Of a stretch of 64,000 nt of DNA, positions 28,031 through 38,900 are shown piece after piece. The stretch spans positions 1-64,000 of the forward strand of contig NZ_BMPZ01000010.1 of NCBI RefSeq assembly GCF_014647855.1, in the 5' to 3' direction. Under the pieces are notes generated by a model that saw only the letters and a list, made by a program, of their open reading frames with translations, was not told the origin of the DNA and made no database searches. The stretch's first letter is position 1; each line of letters opens with the position of its first letter. Source of the DNA: Shewanella gelidii. Its GTDB lineage: Bacteria > Pseudomonadota > Gammaproteobacteria > Enterobacterales > Shewanellaceae. The position numbers were made by a program, and so were the translations under genes.

Positions 28031-30109
28031 CTATACCCCACATGGGTTTAAACCCAGTAAATCGATAAAGAATGCATACTCTCGTGCCGTATCCTGATAT
28101 TGCTGGTAGCGACCACTTTTACCGCCATGGCCAGCATCCATATCAATGTGGAAAAGTAACTGATGATTATCAGTCTTGTATTCACGCAACTTGGCAACCC
28201 ATTTTGCTGGCTCAAAGTACTGAACCTGAGAGTCATGGAACCCTGTTGTTACCAGAAGATGAGGATAGTCCTGCGCTTTCACTTGATCGTAAGGTGAATA
28301 ACTCAGCATATAGTCAAAATATTGTTTGTCATTCGGATTCCCCCACTCATCATACTCATTGGTTGTTAACGGAATCGACTCATCAAGCATAGTGGTGACA
28401 ATATCAACGAACGGTACGTGCGCGGCAACCGCATGATAAAGATCCGGCGCCTGATTAATCACGGCCCCCATCAGTAAACCTCCGGCACTGCCACCAGCCG
28501 CAACAACCTTATCTTGATGACCATATCCGAGCGCGACTAAGCCCTTAGTAACATCAACAAAGTCATTAAAAGTGTGCTGTTTGTTTAGCAATCGCCCAGC
28601 GTCATACCAATCTCGGCCGAGCATTTCACCACCCCGCACATGTGCAATTGCGTATATAAAGCCGCGGTCGAGCAGACTTAGAACAGATGAAGAAAAGTCC
28701 GGTTCAATGGTATAACCATAGGCACCGTACCCATATACATATAAAGGGTTGAGGCTCATTTGGTTGCTGTAATCTCGCCGATAAACAAGCGATACAGGCA
28801 CTTGAACCCCATCTCGTGCAGTAATAAGCAACCGTTCAGATTGATAGCGTTCATGATTAAAGTCACCAACAACAACTTGCTGTTTTAACAAGACTCTGTG
28901 ATTGGCGTGATTTAAATCATACTCATAAATGGTTTCTGGGGTAGTCATACTCGAATAATAGATGCGTAAGCGTTGGCTCGTTTGCTGAGCATTAACATCA
29001 ATACCAACCACATAAGCCGCATCATCGAATTCAAGTGAGTACGAGGCTTGTCCATTAAGAGGATGCACATCAATTGAAGGGTGGCCATTATGGCGGTTTT
29101 GAATGATCAAGTGGTGCTGCAATAACAGCACATCTTCAATACGAGTCGTCGGCTCATGGGCTATCACCTCTTGCCAATTCTGTTTATCGGCAGATAAAGC
29201 GAGCGGGACTTGCATCAATCTGAAGTTATTCGCCTGCCAATTAGTTAATATATAGAGCTGTTCTCCAAGCTTATAGACGGAGTACTCATGACCAACTTCT
29301 CTTGCTAAGACTGAAATAAATTGAGTTAACGGCTGATTCGCATCCAGTAAGCTCACCTCACTGGTCACGGTACTTTCTTGTGTTAATACAAGGTGACTGC
29401 CGTCTAAGGTTTTACCAAGGGACAAATAAAAGCTCTCATCGAGCTCTTGATAAACCAAAACATCCGCTGACTGCGGTGAGCCTAAGCGGTGACGGTAGAC
29501 ACGATTTCCTAACAAAGTTTGCTCATCTTTGGCTATATAGAAAAGATGCAAATTATCGTTGGCCCATACTGGGGCACTATCTAAGCCTTCAAGCCGATCG
29601 CTCAGCAATGTATTGCTTTGCAGATCTTTAACATGTGCACGGTAGATGCGACGCCCGATGGTATCTTCAGCAAAAACCAACAGGGTTTCATCAGGACTAA
29701 CAGCGGCACCCGCCAAGCTATAGAACTCCTGATCCGCAGCCCGCAAGTTTGTATCAAGCATACACTGCGATGGGCCATCATATGTTGCGGATCGAACCAA
29801 TAATGGATATTCAGCATCCGCAATATATTTCGAACCATACCAATGCTGCTGCCACTGATAGGGGACACTCGATTCGTCTTTTTGTAATCTTGAGGTTAAC
29901 TCATCGAAGAGCACCTGCTGAAGGTTGCTGCGCGGTGCGAACTCTGACTCAGTATAGGCATTCTCCGCCTGCAAGTGAGCAATCACTTCCGGATTTTGTC
30001 TTTCATCATCACGCATCCAATAATAATCATCCGTGCGTGAAACACCATGCAGCAACATATGGTGAGGTGTTTTACGGGCGACTGGGGGCTGAATATTTTT
30101 TTGACTCAT
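28031..30109 (-). CDS. ptrB: oligopeptidase B (S9 family)
   Basis: 692 aa from the ATG at 30109, which has GGAA 5 bp upstream; 11 more codons are open. It is a cytoplasmic serine peptidase that cuts small peptides after Arg and Lys. An N-terminal seven-bladed propeller (about 70-410) precedes the alpha/beta hydrolase domain. The nucleophile is S541 in GGSAGGL. The Asp lies in the TGFHDSQV region and the His in DAGHGGKSGR. The opening RDDERQNPEV is typical of the family. Confidence 0.95.
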   Translation of the reverse strand: MSQKNIQPPVARKTPHHMLLHGVSRTDDYYWMRDDERQNPEVIAHLQAENAYTESEFAPRSNLQQVLFDELTSRLQKDESSVPYQWQQHWYGSKYIADAEYPLLVRSATYDGPSQCMLDTNLRAADQEFYSLAGAAVSPDETLLVFAEDTIGRRIYRAHVKDLQSNTLLSDRLEGLDSAPVWANDNLHLFYIAKDEQTLLGNRVYRHRLGSPQSADVLVYQELDESFYLSLGKTLDGSHLVLTQESTVTSEVSLLDANQPLTQFISVLAREVGHEYSVYKLGEQLYILTNWQANNFRLMQVPLALSADKQNWQEVIAHEPTTRIEDVLLLQHHLIIQNRHNGHPSIDVHPLNGQASYSLEFDDAAYVVGIDVNAQQTSQRLRIYYSSMTTPETIYEYDLNHANHRVLLKQQVVVGDFNHERYQSERLLITARDGVQVPVSLVYRRDYSNQMSLNPLYVYGYGAYGYTIEPDFSSSVLSLLDRGFIYAIAHVRGGEMLGRDWYDAGRLLNKQHTFNDFVDVTKGLVALGYGHQDKVVAAGGSAGGLLMGAVINQAPDLYHAVAAHVPFVDIVTTMLDESIPLTTNEYDEWGNPNDKQYFDYMLSYSPYDQVKAQDYPHLLVTTGFHDSQVQYFEPAKWVAKLREYKTDNHQLLFHIDMDAGHGGKSGRYQQYQDTAREYAFFIDLLGLNPCGV

Positions 30110-30477
30110 GTGGGTTCCAATGAAGAAAAAGCAAGCTCGCATATTTCATTATAAGCAGTAACGATAAACCATTGCTCGCGGTTTTATCTCGCTGACCTTA
30201 AGAGAAATCCCGCTGCCAGCACCGATAAACTAAACGCTGAGTCTATGTGAGGCATTTCTCAGGGTAAAGCAAAAACCTTTAACAACAAATCATTCGACAG
30301 CGAGCCAATTGAAACAGGTAACAATGCCCCAATCCAATACCTCTACATCCAACCATTACACAAAAAATCAATTCCAAGATGTATACGTGATCGCACCGTG
30401 AAACAAAGGTCATTGCTAATGCTTGTAAAATTTCGCACCATACCCGCGCTAAGTTAAAACAATATACTTAGCAAATT
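30110..30477. other. intergenic region upstream of ptrB and of the FMN riboswitch
   Basis: A 368-bp stretch between the divergent ptrB and ribB transcription units. TATACT (30463-30468) is a plausible -10 for the riboswitch transcript, without a clear -35. No open frame or hairpin of note was seen in the rest. Confidence 0.4.
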
Positions 30478-30665
30478 CTCAGGGCGGGGTGTAATTCCCC
30501 ACCGGCGGTAATCAATTTCCATTGAAAGCCCGCGAGCGCTTGGCACAAAACGCCAAGGACAGCAGATCTGGTGACGGCATTTCTTGCCTATTCCAGAGCC
30601 GACGGTAATTCACAATCAGCTTAATATTGGCTCATTGTTGATAAGTCCGGATGGAAGAGAATGTA
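30478..30665 (+). promoter_or_regulatory. FMN riboswitch (RFN element)
   Basis: The conserved RFN blocks are in order: AGGGCGGGGTGTAATTCCCC, ACCGGCGGTAAT, GAAAGCCCGCGAGCG, GACAGCAGATCTGGT, CCAGAGCCGACGGT and the closing GTCCGGATGGAAGAGA. The variable arm is long (about 30550-30600). FMN binding represses riboflavin synthesis genes. It precedes ribB by about 160 bp, the same arrangement as in E. coli ribB. Confidence 0.96.
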
Positions 30666-30826
30666 AGATCGCAATATTGCAGTGACAATAAAGCAAGGGC
30701 TGGATAGCTCTGATGCCGATTTGATGCTGCCGCACTCTTATACCGATAGCAACCAAAGATTGGGATGCTATTGCTTTCCTGCACGCCCTGATTCTGGACA
30801 ACATCCCTTTAAATATAGGAAGAACC

Positions 30827-31480
30827 ATGAATCAGTCTTTACTTGCCCCATTTGGCGACCCCATCCAACGTGTTGAAACAGCACTCAATGCTTTGCGCAT
30901 GGGCCAGGGTGTACTTGTTGTTGATGATGAAGATCGAGAAAATGAAGGCGATCTTATTTTTGCAGCAGAAACCCTTACCAATGAACAAATGGCGATGCTT
31001 ATTCGAGAATGCAGTGGCATCGTTTGTTTGTGCTTACCCGATGATAAAATTAAATCTTTGCAACTACCTCCGATGGTCGAAGACAACTCAAGCCAATATG
31101 GTACCGCCTTTACCGTTAGCATTGAGGCGAAGGAAGGGGTAACTACCGGTGTTTCTGCAGCCGATCGAGTCACGACCATTAAAGCAGCGATAGCCAAGGA
31201 CGCACAGCCAAGTGATTTAGCTCGGCCAGGCCATGTTTATCCTTTGCGAGCACAGCCTGGTGGTGTTTTGACACGCAGAGGCCATACAGAAGGCACGATC
31301 GATTTAATGGTGCTCGCTGGACTAACGCCAGCAGGAGTGCTTTGCGAAGTCACAAATCCTGATGGCACGATGGCTCGGCTTGATGAAATCATTAAATTTG
31401 GAAACAAATACCAAATGCCGGTACTCACCATCGAAGATATTGTTTGCTATCGAAACGCTTCACTCAGTGCAGTTAGTTAA
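30827..31480 (+). CDS. ribB: 3,4-dihydroxy-2-butanone 4-phosphate synthase
   Basis: 217 aa, identical in length to E. coli RibB. It converts ribulose 5-phosphate to the four-carbon precursor of riboflavin plus formate. The catalytic acidic loop [11 protein letters not shown], the [10 protein letters not shown] block and HTEGTIDLM are all intact. It lacks a fused GTP cyclohydrolase II domain. AGGAAG stands 5 bp upstream of the ATG. Control is by the FMN riboswitch in its leader. Confidence 0.97.
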   Translation: MNQSLLAPFGDPIQRVETALNALRMGQGVLVVDDEDRENEGDLIFAAETLTNEQMAMLIRECSGIVCLCLPDDKIKSLQLPPMVEDNSSQYGTAFTVSIEAKEGVTTGVSAADRVTTIKAAIAKDAQPSDLARPGHVYPLRAQPGGVLTRRGHTEGTIDLMVLAGLTPAGVLCEVTNPDGTMARLDEIIKFGNKYQMPVLTIEDIVCYRNASLSAVS

Positions 31481-31509
31481 CCGATTAGTTATACCTCTCT
31501 TGGATCATA

Positions 31510-31536
31510 AAGCTCCCATTCTTGGGAGCTTCTTCT
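31510..31536 (+). terminator. probable terminator after ribB
   Basis: AAGCTCCCA pairs with TGGGAGCTT over a TTCT loop, about 30 bp after the ribB stop. The following tract (CTTCT) is only partly T-rich. Confidence 0.7.
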
Positions 31537-31798
31537 AACGCCTCAATACTTACAACGAGACGACTGTCGTCACATATAAACACATCCACATATGCACATT
31601 AATACATATATAACAACAACCTACGGCAACATTCATCTTAAAAGCATCAATACCAACTTTTTCAAGAAAACCAAACCATTCACGAGAACGTGAACTCAAT
31701 AGCGTTTTTGTTCGCTACTGTCGAATTACCCCAATGGATATGCAACTATCAATCATTCGCAAAGACAACTTTTACAGGCTCAGGGGGGATCATTCAGC
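31537..31798. other. intergenic region before the GGDEF-EAL receptor gene
   Basis: AT-rich sequence with no open frame of interest. It contains a GGGGGG ribosome-binding stretch ending 11 bp before the next start. Nothing else was recognised. Confidence 0.4.
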
Positions 31799-34700
31799 AT
31801 GCAGTCTATTTTTCACCACCTGAGTCTCAGGTCAAAATTAGCACTGCTCGCATTCGCACCAATCTGCATGGTCTTATTCTTTGCAGCACTCCATCTAAAA
31901 CAGCTCAGCGATGTTTATCAAGCAACAACAGAAAACAACCGCATCGTTCAAATTACCCAAAAGCTGGCTAACTTAGTTTTTGAACTACAAAAAGAACGTG
32001 GACTTAGTGCGGGCTACTACCATAGCCGTCACACCAAGAGTTTAGAAAAGCTACAACAGCAAAGAGCCGCGACCAACCATCACCTGAGTGCGTTGCAAAA
32101 AAATGAAAACCTAGCCCTACTCAATACCATTCAAACCATCGCACCACACAAAGAAGAAGGCGTAACAAAAGCGAGTTCACCAAACCTCGCCGATTATCAC
32201 AATTATATTGAGGGGCTTCGTTTAGGCGTTGACGACCAATCTGTCGATAGTTTTTTTAATGTCTACTCTAATCTGAATCAACAGCTGATTAATTTGATCA
32301 GTCAGTTGCAACTGAAAACCCACGATGTTGAACAACAACGTGCATTTGTCGACTTAGTGAATATTCTCCGGGTCCAAGAACTTGCAGGAATTGAACGCGG
32401 CAGACTAAACCAAATATTATCTCGCATTGAATTTGACATGCATGAGTACCATCAAATTCAAATCAGTATTGTGCAGCAGGAAAGTGCAATACAGACCGCG
32501 CTGAACACACCGATCGCACAGAACCGCCAGTTTATTCAAGATGTCACGGATAGCACTGCTAACCAGCAAATAGAAAAGATACGTGCTCGCTTGAATACGG
32601 ATATGGATGTCATGGCTATCGCCCATGATATTAGCTCTGTGATTAGCTATAGCGGGTTTATCGAGTTGGATCCAATAACCGCTAGAAATCTTCACCCTCA
32701 ACGCCAAACAGAATTCAATAACCTCAAAGAAAGCGTCTACAACAAAATCATACAGCTGAGTCGCCTGCCCAATATTACGGACACCCAACGCACCACCGCC
32801 CTCGCGTTACAACAAGCGGCCACAACCTATTTTGGCAGCTCAGCTTCGAGCGCTATTTACGAGCGGAGCAAAGCCAAGCAAGCCATGAAGCAAGCGCTCA
32901 ATGATCTGCAACATCCTCCTTCTCCAATTACAAGTGAATTATGGTGGGATCTCGCGAGCCAACGTATCGCGTCATTGCATAAGTTAGTCATATCAATTAC
33001 CAATCAAATTACCCAAGAAAGTAAGAAGTCCCACGACAATGCAGGGTTTACCTTGCTCCTTTATCTCATCACTTTGATGGTCGCAATTATTCTTTACATC
33101 AAAGTGAACCATAACTTGAGCTCGAGCCTAATGGACAAGATTGCAGCCATCGCAAAGCAAATGAAGCATATGGCTGAAAACCCGAAAGTCGAGCTTGAGG
33201 TGAATGCAGAAGGAATCGATGAAGTCGCGCAAATGGCCAACTCACTCAATGCCATGTTACGAGAGCGAAAAAAAGCAACGGCTGAACTCAGCTTGGCTGG
33301 TGCGGTATTCGAACACTCTTCTGAAGCAATTATCGTCACCAACGCTCACAACAAAATCGAACTCATCAACCCCGCATTTACACAAGTGACGGGCTACCAT
33401 ATTGACGATATTCGCGGACATGATCCGTCGATAATGAGCTCAGGCCGCCATCAACAAGACTTTTATGAAAAGATGTGGAATTCGCTACTGACCAATGACC
33501 GCTGGGACGGTGAGATTTGGAACAGAAGAAAAAATGGTGACACTTACCCAGAATACCTAGCGATTACCGTTGTTCGAAACGACAAAAACGAAATTGTGCA
33601 GCATATTGGTTTATTTATCGATATTAGTAATCGCAAGCAGTATGAGCGGGATATTTGGTATCAACGTAATTTTGATACCTTGACAACATTGCCCAATCGA
33701 ACCCTATGTTTAGAACGTTTAACTCACGAAATTAACCAAGCCAAAGAACAAGATGCAGAGTTTGCCGTACTCATGCTTGACTTGGACCACTTTAAATACA
33801 TCAATGATATTCAAGGTCACCCAACCGGTGACGCATTACTATCATTAGTATCCAGCCGACTATTAATCGAAATGCCCAACCAAGGTTTTGTGGCTCGAAT
33901 TGGTGGCGATGAATTCTTAATTGTACTCCCGCAATTTATTAATGAATTTGAAGTGGAGCAGCTGTGTATCAGTATTCTCCGCGGGTTAGAAAAACCTTTC
34001 AACGTCAACGACCAAGATGACAAAGATGTCGAGATTACCGGTAGCATTGGCGTCGGATTCTATCCAGCCGATGGGGATGATATTGATTCACTGCTAAAAA
34101 ATACCGAAACCGCGATGTATCAAGCCAAGCAAGAAGGTCGAAACAGGTTTAAGTGCTTTACTCCAGCAATGGATACCGTCATGCGTGAACGTATCGAATT
34201 AGAAGAACGTCTTCGCAAAGCGGTCGTAAGAAATGAGTTTTTCTTACATTATCAACCCATTGTAGACATGAGTAATAGCAAGGTCACCGGGGTTGAGGCG
34301 TTAATCCGCTGGCAAGATCCAACACACGGCTTAATGGCTCCGGATCGATTTATTCAAGTCGCTGAGGAAATCGGCCTCATCATTCCTATTGGTAACTGGG
34401 TCATAGAACAGGCATTGAAAGATCTCGCCGAGTGGCGGAATGCGGGAATAGATATCAAGATGTCCATCAATATGTCGGGTAGACAGTGCCAACAAAAACA
34501 GGGGCGCAAATTTGTTGAGCATCTTTCGAATCAGCTCGGTTATTACCAAATTCCTGCACAATCGGTGAATATTGAAATTACCGAAAGCATGCTGATGCAA
34601 GACACTGATGAATGTATGAATACACTCAACTGTATTCGCGGCATGGGCTGCGAGGTCTATATTGATGACTTTGGCACAGGTTACTCGTCGCTAAGCTATC

Positions 34701-35011
34701 TGAAGAACTTCCCAATTTCAGCCATTAAGATTGATCGAAGCTTTGTGGATAGCGCCCTAAAAAGCCAGTCTGACGCCAACCTCATTAAAGCAATTGTGAT
34801 GATGGGGCAGAGCTTGAAAATGGATCTGGTGGCAGAAGGTATCGAAACAGAAGCCCAGTGGCTCTTAATGAAAGCAATGGGCTGTAATTATGGTCAAGGC
34901 TATTATATGTCTAAGCCTATCTGCGCGACTGAACTCAAGGCCTTTATTCAATCCCAGACAAGCCAACAACCGCCCTCGAATAAGACTGTAAAGTACACAC
35001 ACGATATCTAA
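31799..35011 (+). CDS. NIT-HAMP-PAS-GGDEF-EAL cyclic-di-GMP signalling protein
   Basis: 1070 aa inner-membrane receptor. TM1 is about 13-31. A periplasmic nitrate/nitrite-sensing (NIT) domain (about 45-330) is marked by VFELQKERGLSAGYY. TM2 is about 416-434, followed by HAMP (about 435-490), PAS (about 497-615), GGDEF (about 620-785) and EAL (about 800-1050). The diguanylate cyclase signature GGDEF (702-706) is intact, and so are the phosphodiesterase EAL (833-835) and DDFGTGYSSLSYL motifs. It could therefore both make and degrade c-di-GMP, probably switched by a periplasmic ligand. Nitrate is a guess from the domain name. Confidence 0.93.
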   Translation: MQSIFHHLSLRSKLALLAFAPICMVLFFAALHLKQLSDVYQATTENNRIVQITQKLANLVFELQKERGLSAGYYHSRHTKSLEKLQQQRAATNHHLSALQKNENLALLNTIQTIAPHKEEGVTKASSPNLADYHNYIEGLRLGVDDQSVDSFFNVYSNLNQQLINLISQLQLKTHDVEQQRAFVDLVNILRVQELAGIERGRLNQILSRIEFDMHEYHQIQISIVQQESAIQTALNTPIAQNRQFIQDVTDSTANQQIEKIRARLNTDMDVMAIAHDISSVISYSGFIELDPITARNLHPQRQTEFNNLKESVYNKIIQLSRLPNITDTQRTTALALQQAATTYFGSSASSAIYERSKAKQAMKQALNDLQHPPSPITSELWWDLASQRIASLHKLVISITNQITQESKKSHDNAGFTLLLYLITLMVAIILYIKVNHNLSSSLMDKIAAIAKQMKHMAENPKVELEVNAEGIDEVAQMANSLNAMLRERKKATAELSLAGAVFEHSSEAIIVTNAHNKIELINPAFTQVTGYHIDDIRGHDPSIMSSGRHQQDFYEKMWNSLLTNDRWDGEIWNRRKNGDTYPEYLAITVVRNDKNEIVQHIGLFIDISNRKQYERDIWYQRNFDTLTTLPNRTLCLERLTHEINQAKEQDAEFAVLMLDLDHFKYINDIQGHPTGDALLSLVSSRLLIEMPNQGFVARIGGDEFLIVLPQFINEFEVEQLCISILRGLEKPFNVNDQDDKDVEITGSIGVGFYPADGDDIDSLLKNTETAMYQAKQEGRNRFKCFTPAMDTVMRERIELEERLRKAVVRNEFFLHYQPIVDMSNSKVTGVEALIRWQDPTHGLMAPDRFIQVAEEIGLIIPIGNWVIEQALKDLAEWRNAGIDIKMSINMSGRQCQQKQGRKFVEHLSNQLGYYQIPAQSVNIEITESMLMQDTDECMNTLNCIRGMGCEVYIDDFGTGYSSLSYLKNFPISAIKIDRSFVDSALKSQSDANLIKAIVMMGQSLKMDLVAEGIETEAQWLLMKAMGCNYGQGYYMSKPICATELKAFIQSQTSQQPPSNKTVKYTHDI

Positions 35012-35040
35012 GTACAACGGATTGAGCCGTGTGCCCCCAT

Positions 35041-35070
35041 AAAAAATGCGACCCGAAGGTCGCCATTTTA
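35041..35070 (-). terminator. terminator between the receptor gene and ferritin
   Basis: GCGACC pairs with GGTCGC around a CGAA loop, extended by AT pairs. On the minus strand it is followed by T6, fitting ftnA termination; on the plus strand only ATTTTA follows, so it may be bidirectional. Confidence 0.82.
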
Positions 35071-35086
35071 ATGCGCAATCAATCCG

Positions 35087-35617
35087 TTAAACAGCTTGCT
35101 GAGGATTCATTATGCTATCGCCACCTTCAACAGCAAGATCTTTGAGCTCTCGATCAATTAAATAGAGCGCTTGGCCATCTTCGCCAATCATTCGGATCTT
35201 GTCGACAATTGAGCCAAACAGCTTCTCTTCTTCATGCTGTTCGGCAACATACCATTGAAGAAAATTAAACGTAGAATAATCCTGATTCGTAAATGCAGCA
35301 TGAGCCAATGCGTTAATTTTACTGGTAATCAGTTGCTCATGCTCAAAGGTGTATTCAAATAAAGAAAGCAGAGATTCAAATTCAGACTCTGGCGCTTCAA
35401 TCGAACCCAGTAACGGCAGCCCGCCCGTTTCACTGACATAAGTAAATAGACGGCGCATGTGTTCCATTTCTTCGTCAGCGTGTTCACGCATAAACTTTGC
35501 GGCACCTTCGTAGCCTTTATTCTCGCACCACGCACTCATTTGCAGATAGAGGTTTGAAGAGAAAAACTCCATATTGATCTGTTCATTTAATTTATCGACC
35601 ATCGACTGCGTTAACAT
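35087..35617 (-). CDS. ftnA: non-heme ferritin
   Basis: 176 aa four-helix-bundle iron storage protein. The ferroxidase ligands can be seen in [13 protein letters not shown] (Glu), HADEEMEHM (Glu and His) and [13 protein letters not shown] (Glu). There is no Met-rich heme site as in bacterioferritin. AAGGAAG stands 5 bp upstream. Single gene; no Fur box was recognised in the 340 bp upstream. Confidence 0.96.
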   Translation of the reverse strand: MLTQSMVDKLNEQINMEFFSSNLYLQMSAWCENKGYEGAAKFMREHADEEMEHMRRLFTYVSETGGLPLLGSIEAPESEFESLLSLFEYTFEHEQLITSKINALAHAAFTNQDYSTFNFLQWYVAEQHEEEKLFGSIVDKIRMIGEDGQALYLIDRELKDLAVEGGDSIMNPQQAV

Positions 35618-35971
35618 ACTGGCTTCCTTTTAATATAAATACTTTCACTATTGTCTTGAAGCGCACCAGCAAATGCAACTGCTAGTTTTCGCTTTCATCA
35701 CGCAAGTTAAATATCTTCATACCTTAAACTAACCGCACACGGCAATGTCGGCGTTTAACCAAACCCGCCATAAGACTGTTACATTTGCTAACTATTTGAG
35801 ACAGATTTTACCGTACGAGAGGATTATTATTTGTTGGCGTCAATCCCGTCGTCCACGTGATAAATAAACTGACCACGACGAATAACCAATGGCGCAAAGG
35901 GATGGCGTCCCCGCATTTCATCGCAGTGCCATCCACGCTTCAACCGAAAACAATAATAATTGGAAGCCAAC
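35618..35971. other. intergenic region between ftnA and the RND operon
   Basis: A 354-bp divergent spacer. Short open frames here have no ribosome site and no recognisable product. No clear Fur or repressor palindrome was seen. Confidence 0.35.
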
Positions 35972-38900
35972 ATGGATCTTACCCAAGCCAGCACTCGAAA
36001 CCCCGCAGGAACACTTGTCGCCCTGCTATTAATTTGTGTCTTTGGCGCTCTCGCAATTTTAGAGCTTCCGATCCAATTACTTCCTGATATTCAAAGACCT
36101 CAAATTACCATTTTCAATAACTGGCGCAGTGCTGCACCTCAGGAAATGGAATCCAACATTATCGAGCCCCAAGAAAACGTACTTCGCCAAGTTCCTGGGG
36201 TCGTTGAAATGACCTCTCGGATCTCCCAAGGTTCCGGTGGTGTCACGTTAACATTTGAGGTCGGTAGCAACATGCAAACTGCGATGATTGATGTGATTAA
36301 TGCACTGAATCAGACACCACCCCGCCCACTTGACGCCAACGAGCCCTTTATCAATGTAGGAGGGGGAAGAGGAACACCAAACTTAGCATCCATCTTAATC
36401 CGCATGGCACCTGACAACCCTGCAACCGATTTCAGTCAATACCAAAAACTCATTGATGACGTGATAGAGCCACGGCTACGGCAAATCACTGGCGTCGGCT
36501 CCGTTAACCTGCAAAGTCGCCGGCCGAAAGAACTACATATTGAATTTGATCCTTATCGCGCTGCAGCCCTTGGGATTACGCTTGATCAACTACGCAGTAC
36601 TTTATCTCGCGCTGCCGATATATCCGGTGGCACTGCAAATGTAGGTCGACGCCAATACACCGTCAGGTTCATCGGTCAATACACCCCAGAAAACCTCGGT
36701 CAATTAATCGTCACCTACAATGAGGGCAGACCGGTTTATTTAAATGAGCTGGCGGATGTATCGATAGGCAGCCGTGACTTTCAAGGATTTACTAAACGTA
36801 ATGGCTACACCGCATACTACTTAACCGTGGAAGGTACATTTGATGCCAATACCGTCACGGTTTTAGACGGCATAAATCAAGCCATAACTGAACTCAACAC
36901 ACAAAATCTAGCCGAACATGGCTTGATTATGGAGCTCTCTTTTGATGCCTCGATTCACATCAAACGTGCCATTTTATTGGTGAAAGGCAATCTCGCCATT
37001 GGGGTAATTCTAGCGCTTGTTGTCCTCTTTGCTTTTCTCCGAAGTGCACCAGCAACATTGATGATTGCATCGACAATTCCCGTCGCTCTGTTAATCGCCA
37101 TCATGGCACTAGAAGCCATGGGCCGATCTTTAAATGTAATTTCTCTTGCAGGACTCGCATTTGCCGTTGGCTTAGTGCTCGACGCGGCGATTATTGTACA
37201 AGAGAACATTGTCAGACTAGTGCAACAAGGTAAATCCCTAAGCAAAGCAGTCTTGCAAGGCGCAGCTCAGGTCAAAGGCGCGCTTTTGGCATCCACGGCG
37301 ACCACTGTGGCCATTTTCTTGCCAGTACTCTTTATGCCAGGCGTCGAAGGCCAGTTGTTCTCGGATCTTGCCCTCACGCTCTCAGTGGCTGTAGTTTCCT
37401 CGTTTTTAAGTGCCATCACCCTAATCCCAGTGTTTAGCCTACTGTGGCTTAAATTGCCGGAACAGAAAAGCACACAAACGCTGTGGCTCAAACTGACACA
37501 TTTGGTGAAACGCTTAACTGCAACTCGCCAACTAGCGGCAGTTTGGGTGCTTATTTTGGTATTAGGCAGTGGCATACTAACCCTGCTCCTGATGCCTCGA
37601 CCCGACTTTCTTCCCCAAGCACGCTCCGATGGCATTTTCGCTTTTTTCTCCCTACCACCGGGAGCCAATATTCAAACGTTAGAAAAAGAGATCGGTCAGA
37701 CCATTATTCAGCGTTTGAAACCCTATTATGAAAAGGAGCAGCAACCGTTCATTAAAGGGTACAACTTCTCCATGTATGCCGCGTTCAATGTGCTCTTTAT
37801 CTACCCAGAGGACCCGACCCAAGCCGATGAAATGATCCGCTTACTGAATGAAGAAATATTGATTGGCTTACCCGATACACAAGCCTTTACCAATCGCGGT
37901 TCATTACTACAATTTGGTTTTAATGGTGGGCGTGCCATCAATATCGATTTACAAGGCCCAGATATGGAGGCGCTCATGGCAAGTGCCGCCAAGGGCATGA
38001 GCCTGATCAATACAGCCCTACCGGGAGCTGTCGTTCGGCCAATTCCGGGACTTTCGATGGCACAGCCTGAATTACAGTTTGTCCCCAATGAACGTCGACT
38101 CGCCCAAGCCGGTGTTGACCGCATTCAAATCGCAAATGCAATCCGCGCCTATACTTCAGGCTTATTTGTTGGCGAATATTTTGATGGCAATGAGCGTATG
38201 GACATTTTACTCAGAGGCCCGAAATGGCAAGTGCCAGAGCAGCTCGCAGCGACCCCGGTTTACACCGCAGCAGCCGGCATTCAAACCATCGGTGAGTTAG
38301 CGAGTATTCACCGTACCGTTGGCCCAACTCAGCTCCAACGAGTCAACGGCAAACGCAGTGTAAGCCTACTTATTTTCCCGCCTGCTGATATGTCCTTAGA
38401 TGAGGCATTAGAAACCATTAAATCCAAGGCTCTCACAGAACTAAAAGCGAGCTTGCCAGAAAATAGCGCCATTCAGTTCCGCGGCAGTGCCGATAAACTT
38501 GATCAAACCATTAAAGACATGGGAATGAACTTCCTATTAGCAGTGGTTATTTTATTTCTGTTAATGGCAGCCATGTTTAAATCGGCAACCGATAGTGCGC
38601 TGGTTCTACTATCCATGCCTTTGGCCATATGCGGTGGCGTGGTCAGCTTGAGGGTGCTCAATCTATTTAGCTTTCAAAGCCTCGACTTGTTAACCATGAT
38701 TGGTTTTATTATTTTACTCGGGCTTGTTGTAAACAATGCTATTTTGCTGGTTGACCAAACCCGCCAAGGCGCTCGCGATGGCCTCGATATCGATGCCGCA
38801 ATCTATCAGGCGGTGCAAACCCGAGCTCGCCCGGTATATATGAGCACATTAACCAGTATCTTTGGCATGTTGCCACTCATGCTTGTTCCCGGTGTCGGAA

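Noticed and set aside
35618..35971. Fur box between ftnA and the RND genes
   Set aside because: No 19-bp Fur-like palindrome could be found by eye.
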